From the NCBI GenBank assembly GCA_938028745.1, contig CALIZL010000063.1, positions 1 to 6,140 of the forward strand: a DNA stretch of 6,140 bases. The letters are read 5' to 3'. Positions 6,013 through 6,140 of the stretch are shown here, piece by piece (positions within the stretch are counted from its first letter, which is position 1; every line of letters starts with the position of its first letter). The translations under genes and the position numbers were made by a program. The notes beneath the pieces are model-generated. The model saw only the letters and a list, made by a program, of their open reading frames with translations. It was not told the DNA's origin and did not search any database. The stretch is from an uncultured Prevotella sp. (GTDB lineage: Bacteria; Bacteroidota; Bacteroidia; Bacteroidales; Bacteroidaceae).

Positions 6013-6140
6013 GAAAACAGGTGCAAATGGCGGTTTCTTTAAATAAAAATTCATTTCCCACATTCACTTGCTACCCCCTTTTTAGCATCAAAACCAACCT
6101 TCGCGAGAATCGATTTTTTGCGGCAAGGTGAGCGATTGGT

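Larger units (their letters stand above)
5175..6140. other. Gene-free, repeat-rich stretch
   Basis: No credible protein or stable RNA gene is visible in these roughly 970 bases. The region is clearly more A/T-rich than the coding sequence. From left to right it holds two opposing promoter candidates, the octamer array, a pair of GCGCAAATT copies (5585-5593 and 5608-5616), an isolated 22-bp repeat unit (5695-5716), a perfect inverted repeat (5785-5822) and the 22-bp tandem array (5881-6012). After 6012 a degenerate, out-of-phase trace of the 22-bp unit (TGCAAATGGCGG, 6022-6033) can be seen. The last 100 bases show no recognisable gene, though all three - strand frames enter open from the window edge for 16-29 codons. 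Confidence 0.8.

Noticed and set aside
6053..6140. A 29-codon - strand frame open to the right edge, possibly the end of a gene beyond the window.
   Set aside because: All three - strand frames are open for 16-29 codons from the edge, none has recognisable content, and the choice between them is arbitrary.

Overview
The window looks like chromosomal DNA from the Bacteroidota, most likely a Prevotella-type member of the Bacteroidales. Three things point there. The asparaginyl-tRNA synthetase reads as an ordinary bacterial class II enzyme. A promoter fits the Bacteroidota pattern TTTG-N20-TAnnTTTG and not a -35/-10 pattern. Start codons lack strong Shine-Dalgarno sequences, and a small secreted beta-barrel protein resembles a family I know only from Bacteroidota. 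Genus is an inference.

Layout. Positions 28-92 hold a short octamer array (AACTCCTT units) just upstream of asnS (106-1509, +), a complete housekeeping gene followed by a long-armed hairpin terminator (1556-1628). A structured gap leads to a two-gene unit on the + strand: a 482-residue secreted protein of unknown function (1759-3207) and, 9 bases later, a 175-residue predicted outer-membrane beta-barrel protein (3217-3744). A two-tier hairpin at 3783-3827 separates this unit from a convergent gene and probably terminates both. That gene (3831-5174, -) encodes a DUF389 membrane protein. Its start is best placed at the ATG at 5174, because the longer reading frame would begin inside the promoter at 5193-5224.

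From 5175 to 6140 I find no credible protein gene, but the stretch is highly organised. It has the DUF389 promoter, a weaker opposing promoter candidate (5249-5281), an uninterrupted 24-unit octamer array (5368-5559), a 10-bp perfect inverted repeat (5785-5822), and six contiguous 22-bp units (5881-6012) that alternate between two subtypes. A detached seventh 22-bp copy lies at 5695-5716.

The coding genes are fairly ordinary: a translation enzyme, a likely envelope pair and an inner-membrane protein, with no sign of a shared pathway beyond the envelope pair. The least explained material is the repeat-rich noncoding region. I see no tRNA, rRNA, CRISPR array, transposase or phage gene.
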